Below, one piece after another: positions 4,770 to 8,283 of a DNA stretch of 8,283 bases (the first letter of the stretch is position 1; the number at the start of each line of letters is the position of its first letter). The notes under the pieces were generated by a model, which was not told where the DNA came from, searched no databases, and worked only from the letters and a program-made list of their open reading frames with translations. The stretch comes from DATGIQ01 sp035295665 (lineage in GTDB: Bacteria > Planctomycetota > Planctomycetia > Gemmatales > Gemmataceae), in the NCBI GenBank assembly GCA_035295665.1, contig DATGIQ010000093.1:1-8283 (forward strand), given 5' to 3'. A program made the position numbers and the translations under genes.

Positions 4770-7709
4770 ATGAAAAGACGTTTGCTTTTCTGCCTTGTCT
4801 TTGCGCTTGCTCCCAGCGATCGGCTGTTCGGGCAAAACGACCAGCGGCCGGTCCCGTCGAGTACCAAGGCTGGCGAAGTTCCCGCCGGCCTCCTGGAGGC
4901 GATTCATGACAAGGACCCGCGCGTGCGGCTTCAGGCGGCCCAATTGCTGGTCCCGATGGGGGAAGGAAAAGCGGTCTTGCCGGTCGTCCAAGAACTGCTG
5001 AAGACCCCGGATCCCGGCATCCGTCTGGAAGCCTCCCTGCTCCTGAAACAACTCAGCTCCGCCCAGCTGGCCACACAGTTGAAGGATCCGGAGCCTTCCG
5101 TCCGCCTGAAGGCGGCGCAAGCGTTGTGGCAGAAGGGGGGCGCGGATGCGAACGATGCCCTCCCCGTTTTGGTGGAGCTGTTACGTAGTCCGCGGCAAGA
5201 TCTCCGCCTTTCCGCCGCTCTGGCACTTTCCCAACGGGGCGGCCGGGAGGCGAAAGAGGCGATTGCTGTACTGGTCCAGGCGCTCGGAGATCCGCAACCC
5301 CGTGTTCGCCTGGAAGCTGCCCAACGGCTGATACAGATCGGTGCGGCGGAAGCTCGCTCCTTAGCCCCTGTGTTGGTCGAACTGTTACGCGATTATGCGA
5401 CGGTGCTGGGCGCGCGTCCCGGCATGTTACTCGGGCAAATGCGGGCTGCCGATCTCCGTGCGGCCACGCCGGCCCTGCTTGAAGCGCTCCAGCATCCGCA
5501 GCCAGCGGTTCGCTGCCAAGCGGCCCTGATTCTTTTGCGGATCGGGGCAGCGGAAACGCAAGCCACGATCCCCATACTGATCAATCTGCTGAAGGACCGC
5601 AATCCCCAGCTCCGGCTACAGGCTGCGCAGGCCCTCGGTAAAATCGGCCCGGAGGCCAAGGCTGCGCTGCCGGCCTTGATCGAGCTGCTCGACGATGCGC
5701 TCCCCGTCGCTCCGAGCACGCAGCCGATGTTCCGACACACAAACCCCGATCCGGTGGCCATGCTCGCCGCCGAGGCGCTGAGCCAGATGGGTCCTGATGC
5801 CGTCGCTCCGGTTCTCAACACGTGGCAACAAGAGGAATCGGTCGCTCGGCCAGGCGTACTCCGGGCCCTTGCCCAATTCGGTCCGGCCGCCAAGCCGGCC
5901 GCCCCGAAACTCCTCCAGGCGTTAACTAACCCCGAGGAGCGGATTCGCGAGCTGGCTGCCCAGGCCCTTTTGCAAATCGGCACGGATGCGGTGCCGCTCT
6001 TGACGCACGCTGTGGAGGGAGCCGACCCCCATCTGCGTCGAGCGGCTGCCAGGATTTTGGGCGCTGTGGGCGCGCCGGCCAAGGATGCAATCCCTTCCCT
6101 GAGCCGGGCGCTGCAGGATCCGGATCCCGAAACGCGTGTGCAGGCAGCACAAGCACTCTGGGAAATCGATCATTCGGCCGAGCGGGTAATCCCCGCTTTG
6201 CTCAATGGATTGCGCGATAAAAATGTGGTGTTGCGTCGTTTGAGTGCCACGATCCTTGGTCAAATCGAGTCGGTGCCCCCCCATTCGATTTTCGATCTCC
6301 AGGCTGCGCTGATGGACCCGGAGACGGCAGTGAGAGTCAATATCGCGGCCTGCCTTTGCCAAATGCCGGGGCACACCCGGGAAGCCGTTCCCGTGCTTAT
6401 CACCGCGCTGAAGGACAAGACCGTTCGATGCCAGGCGGCAGAAACGCTCGGGAAAGCCGGGCCGGCAGCCAAGGAAGCCATGCCAGCCCTTCTGATCGCG
6501 TTGCGGGACGATAGCCGGGATTTCACATTCGCCGCCTGCGTCGGCATGGCTGCGGAACGGATCGCGGGCTCTGAAGGGATCGATGGCCTGGTGCGGGAAA
6601 TCGGCAGTTCGCCGAAGCGGTCCCGCCCCGTGTTCGTCCACGCCCTTGGCCAAACCGGTCCGGCGGGCCTGGTGCCTTTGATTCAGCGACTCAATGATGA
6701 GGATGCCGCCGTCCGGGTCGTGGCGATTCGATCGCTTGGTCGCAAGGGCCGGAATGCCGCCGAGGCCATGCCCGAGTTGATCAAGGCGTTACGGGATCGG
6801 GATCCGCAGGTCCGCCGGGAGGCGTTTCGGGCCGTGGAACAGATCGGCCCTACGTCCCAGGCTGTCATTCCGGCGTTGACAGAGATATTGAACGGTGACG
6901 CTGGCGCGGAACGCATCCTTGCAGCCGAAGCGTTGGCCAGGTTCCCTGCACATAGGAAGCGGGCGGTCGCTGCCCTGGTCGAGATGGTGCGGACCGATAG
7001 CTTGGGCCTTCGCCGCCAGGCCATCGTCGCCTTGGGCCGGCTTGGCCCCAAGGCCCGTTCCGCCGCGGCCACATTGGCGGTGGCCCTCGATGCCCCGGAC
7101 GCCACCGTTCGGCTGGAAGCAGCCTTAGCGCTAGCCCAAACGGGGGCGGACGCCCAGGCAGGCCTGCCCGTTTTGCTTGAAGCGGTCCGCGAGAGGAATC
7201 TTCCGTCCCGCAGCCGGGCGATGGAAGCCTTGGCCAGCCCGGGCTTGAGGACCGCGACGGCTGTGTCCGCCCTCACCCGAGTGCTATGGGAGGAAGGGCC
7301 AAACCGGGCCAAGGCTGCGGAGATCCTCGGCCGAATGGGGACGCTCGCCAAGCCGGCTGTTCCAACGCTTTCAAACCTGGTGAAGAGGCCGGACCCTGAA
7401 GTCCGTATCCAGGCAGCCCTGGCTCTGTGGAAAGTGGACAACCAGACCGAGGAGGCCGTGCGCGTGCTTGTCCAGGAGCTGAAGACTCGTGGGACGCGCG
7501 GCTTCGCCGGTTCGCTGCTTCTCTCTGCCCGCCCTGCAACCCTGTCAAATCCGCCCGCAGTGCCGCCTTGTCAGCAAGCGGCCGAGGCCCTAGGCCAAAT
7601 GGGATCGGCGGCCCGGACGGCAGTGCCATCGTTGCGACAAGCCCTTGCAGATCCGGATGAGGCCGTCCGATCCGCAGCCGCCCTGGCATTGCAGAAAATC
7701 GGCGCGTGA
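4770..7709 (+). CDS. Exported HEAT-repeat (PBS-lyase-type) solenoid protein
   Basis: The protein is 979 aa. It opens with a probable signal peptide (MKRR, then LLFCLVFALAPS, possible cleavage after LFG at about residue 21), so it is probably periplasmic or secreted. From about residue 40 to the end it is built almost entirely of HEAT units of about 30-36 residues. The recurring pattern is DP-P-VR--AA-AL--IG--A--A-P-L--LL. I count about 25 units by eye. Good examples lie at 106-141, 174-208, 276-308, 450-482, 643-674 and 874-906. Irregular spots are a short unit at 80-104, a degenerate one at 209-242, and loops at 309-325 and 907-932. The second loop is rich in Ser, Pro and Ala. No catalytic domain or lyase active site is visible. 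Such solenoids act as protein-binding scaffolds, and the partner is unknown. The start is the first ATG after a candidate promoter and lacks a strong RBS. It runs convergent to the TPR gene. Confidence 0.85.
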   Translation: MKRRLLFCLVFALAPSDRLFGQNDQRPVPSSTKAGEVPAGLLEAIHDKDPRVRLQAAQLLVPMGEGKAVLPVVQELLKTPDPGIRLEASLLLKQLSSAQLATQLKDPEPSVRLKAAQALWQKGGADANDALPVLVELLRSPRQDLRLSAALALSQRGGREAKEAIAVLVQALGDPQPRVRLEAAQRLIQIGAAEARSLAPVLVELLRDYATVLGARPGMLLGQMRAADLRAATPALLEALQHPQPAVRCQAALILLRIGAAETQATIPILINLLKDRNPQLRLQAAQALGKIGPEAKAALPALIELLDDALPVAPSTQPMFRHTNPDPVAMLAAEALSQMGPDAVAPVLNTWQQEESVARPGVLRALAQFGPAAKPAAPKLLQALTNPEERIRELAAQALLQIGTDAVPLLTHAVEGADPHLRRAAARILGAVGAPAKDAIPSLSRALQDPDPETRVQAAQALWEIDHSAERVIPALLNGLRDKNVVLRRLSATILGQIESVPPHSIFDLQAALMDPETAVRVNIAACLCQMPGHTREAVPVLITALKDKTVRCQAAETLGKAGPAAKEAMPALLIALRDDSRDFTFAACVGMAAERIAGSEGIDGLVREIGSSPKRSRPVFVHALGQTGPAGLVPLIQRLNDEDAAVRVVAIRSLGRKGRNAAEAMPELIKALRDRDPQVRREAFRAVEQIGPTSQAVIPALTEILNGDAGAERILAAEALARFPAHRKRAVAALVEMVRTDSLGLRRQAIVALGRLGPKARSAAATLAVALDAPDATVRLEAALALAQTGADAQAGLPVLLEAVRERNLPSRSRAMEALASPGLRTATAVSALTRVLWEEGPNRAKAAEILGRMGTLAKPAVPTLSNLVKRPDPEVRIQAALALWKVDNQTEEAVRVLVQELKTRGTRGFAGSLLLSARPATLSNPPAVPPCQQAAEALGQMGSAARTAVPSLRQALADPDEAVRSAAALALQKIGA

Positions 7710-7717
7710 TGCAAACT

Positions 7718-7843
7718 TCAAGGGCCCATCGGAATGACAATGTGCGTCAGCACTTGCTCGAGGAGTTGCTTCCCTTTCGGATCGGCGGGATTCAACTGGT
7801 TGGCATTGCAGCCGGTCTGCCTGGCGGGAACACTCCAACTCAC
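7718..7843 (-). CDS. Coding-like tail in a shifted frame after the TPR stop (frameshifted C-terminus or coupled 41-aa ORF)
   Basis: On the minus strand this frame encodes 41 residues, with segments VSWSVPARQTGC, NANQLNPADPKGK and an amphipathic QLLEQVLTHIVIPMGP. A hand count of 41 codons gives G/C of about 61, 44 and 71 percent at positions 1, 2 and 3, the profile expected of true coding DNA in a GC-rich genome. Its stop lies 8 bp from the HEAT stop. The GTG at 7843-7841 overlaps the TPR stop as GTGA, so translational coupling is possible, although no Shine-Dalgarno is seen. The alternative is that the TPR gene carries a one-base indel near 7845-7870 (natural or from assembly) and this is its real C-terminus. 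I do not recognise the family. Confidence 0.35.
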   Translation of the reverse strand: MSWSVPARQTGCNANQLNPADPKGKQLLEQVLTHIVIPMGP

Positions 7844-8283
7844 GGCCCGAGGGAAATCACAACCTGTTTTGCCGCCAGAGCAAAAAGTTTCTTTGGCCTT
7901 GGGTTCTGCGGATCGAGCTGGGCCGCGTTTTGCAAATGGACCAGTGCCCGAATGGTTTGCCCTTGCTGGGCGAGCAGCGTGCCCAAGTCCAGATGTGCCT
8001 GCGCATAATTGGGCCGGTACCGCAAGGCCGTCTGGAAGGCCCGGATCGCGCCAGCCCGATCGCCGTCTTGAGCCAGGCAATGGCCCAGAAGATAGTAGGC
8101 CTGGGCATCCGGCTTGAGCTCCGTTACTTTGCGGAAACAGGCGGCCGCGGCACGCCGGTCCTTCAGCGTGAACAAGGCCATTCCCAGATGGAACTGTGCC
8201 TCAACCGAATCCGGCATCAAGCGGATGGCGTTGCGCAGGGCTTCCACGGCAGGAGGGAGTTCCTTGCGTTTCAGAAAGGCTTT
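7840..8283 (-). CDS. TPR-repeat protein, C-terminal part (5' end outside window)
   Basis: The frame is open to the right edge, and 147 residues are visible before the TGA. The GTG at 8247 is an internal codon, because in-frame sequence KAFLKRKELPPA precedes it without a stop. TPR units lie at about 25-58, 59-92 and 93-126, with part of one before them. They show the expected pattern of small and aromatic residues, for example AYYLLGHCLAQDGDRAGAIRAF and AQAHLDLGTLLAQQG, with PD/PN at the turns. TPRs mediate protein-protein contacts. Any catalytic or membrane domain would be upstream and cannot be judged. The last residues KLFALAAKQVVISLGP leave the TPR pattern. The shifted frame that follows has coding character, so the annotated C-terminus may not be the native one. 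Confidence 0.8.
   Translation of the reverse strand, partial: KAFLKRKELPPAVEALRNAIRLMPDSVEAQFHLGMALFTLKDRRAAAACFRKVTELKPDAQAYYLLGHCLAQDGDRAGAIRAFQTALRYRPNYAQAHLDLGTLLAQQGQTIRALVHLQNAAQLDPQNPRPKKLFALAAKQVVISLGP

Noticed and set aside
4586..4867. 93-aa minus-strand open frame over the HEAT start
   Set aside because: It is basic, unpatterned and overlaps the signal-peptide region of the HEAT gene and its candidate promoter.
4770..7709. HEAT repeats as a DNA-level tandem repeat or CRISPR-like array
   Set aside because: Periodicity is at the protein level. The DNA units are diverged and variable in length, with no conserved repeat and spacer structure.
7843..8080. The part of the minus-strand open frame 7718-8080 that overlaps the TPR repeats
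   Set aside because: In this stretch the composition is the Arg/Gly/Pro/Ser-rich type of a shadow frame, while the TPR frame is clearly real. Only the section beyond the TPR stop looks coding.

Overview
The window most likely comes from a planctomycete, probably a Gemmatales/Gemmataceae-like bacterium. This is inference from gene content. The large secreted protease carries the short N-terminal motif LEDRTLLS, which recurs in planctomycete giant extracellular proteins. It also has the Ig-like repeats and lectin-type domain common in that group. A HEAT-repeat solenoid of about 980 residues and a TPR protein fit the same picture. Coding GC is high and G/C-ending codons predominate. I found no mobile element, CRISPR array, tRNA or rRNA.

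Layout: (1) 3-374 (+) is the 3' end of a gene that resembles the C-terminal part of planctomycete M14-type zinc carboxypeptidase proteins. (2) 585-3626 (+) encodes a secreted sedolisin (S53) protease. Its Glu/Asp/Asp/Ser catalytic set is intact, it has no recognisable prodomain, and it ends in three Ig-like domains and a concanavalin/LamG-like module. (3) A strong hairpin at 3652-3687 separates it from the convergent gene at 3718-4377 (-), a small secreted discoidin (F5/8 type C)-like protein. (4) 4378-4769 is a divergent intergenic region with a candidate promoter and two inverted repeats. (5) 4770-7709 (+) encodes an exported all-HEAT-repeat protein. (6) 7840-8283 (-) is the 3' end of a TPR-repeat gene running off the window. 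Beyond its stop, a shifted frame keeps a coding signature until 7718, only 8 bp from the HEAT stop.

Functionally, the left half looks like extracellular macromolecule use or surface biology: two peptidase-type proteins and a putative carbohydrate-binding protein. The right half holds two alpha-solenoid scaffold proteins with no catalytic domain visible. The genes alternate in strand, so this is a set of single-gene units rather than an operon. I see no clear multi-gene new system. The items most worth checking are the shifted-frame tail at 7718-7843, the prodomain-less sedolisin architecture and the palindromes upstream of the HEAT gene.
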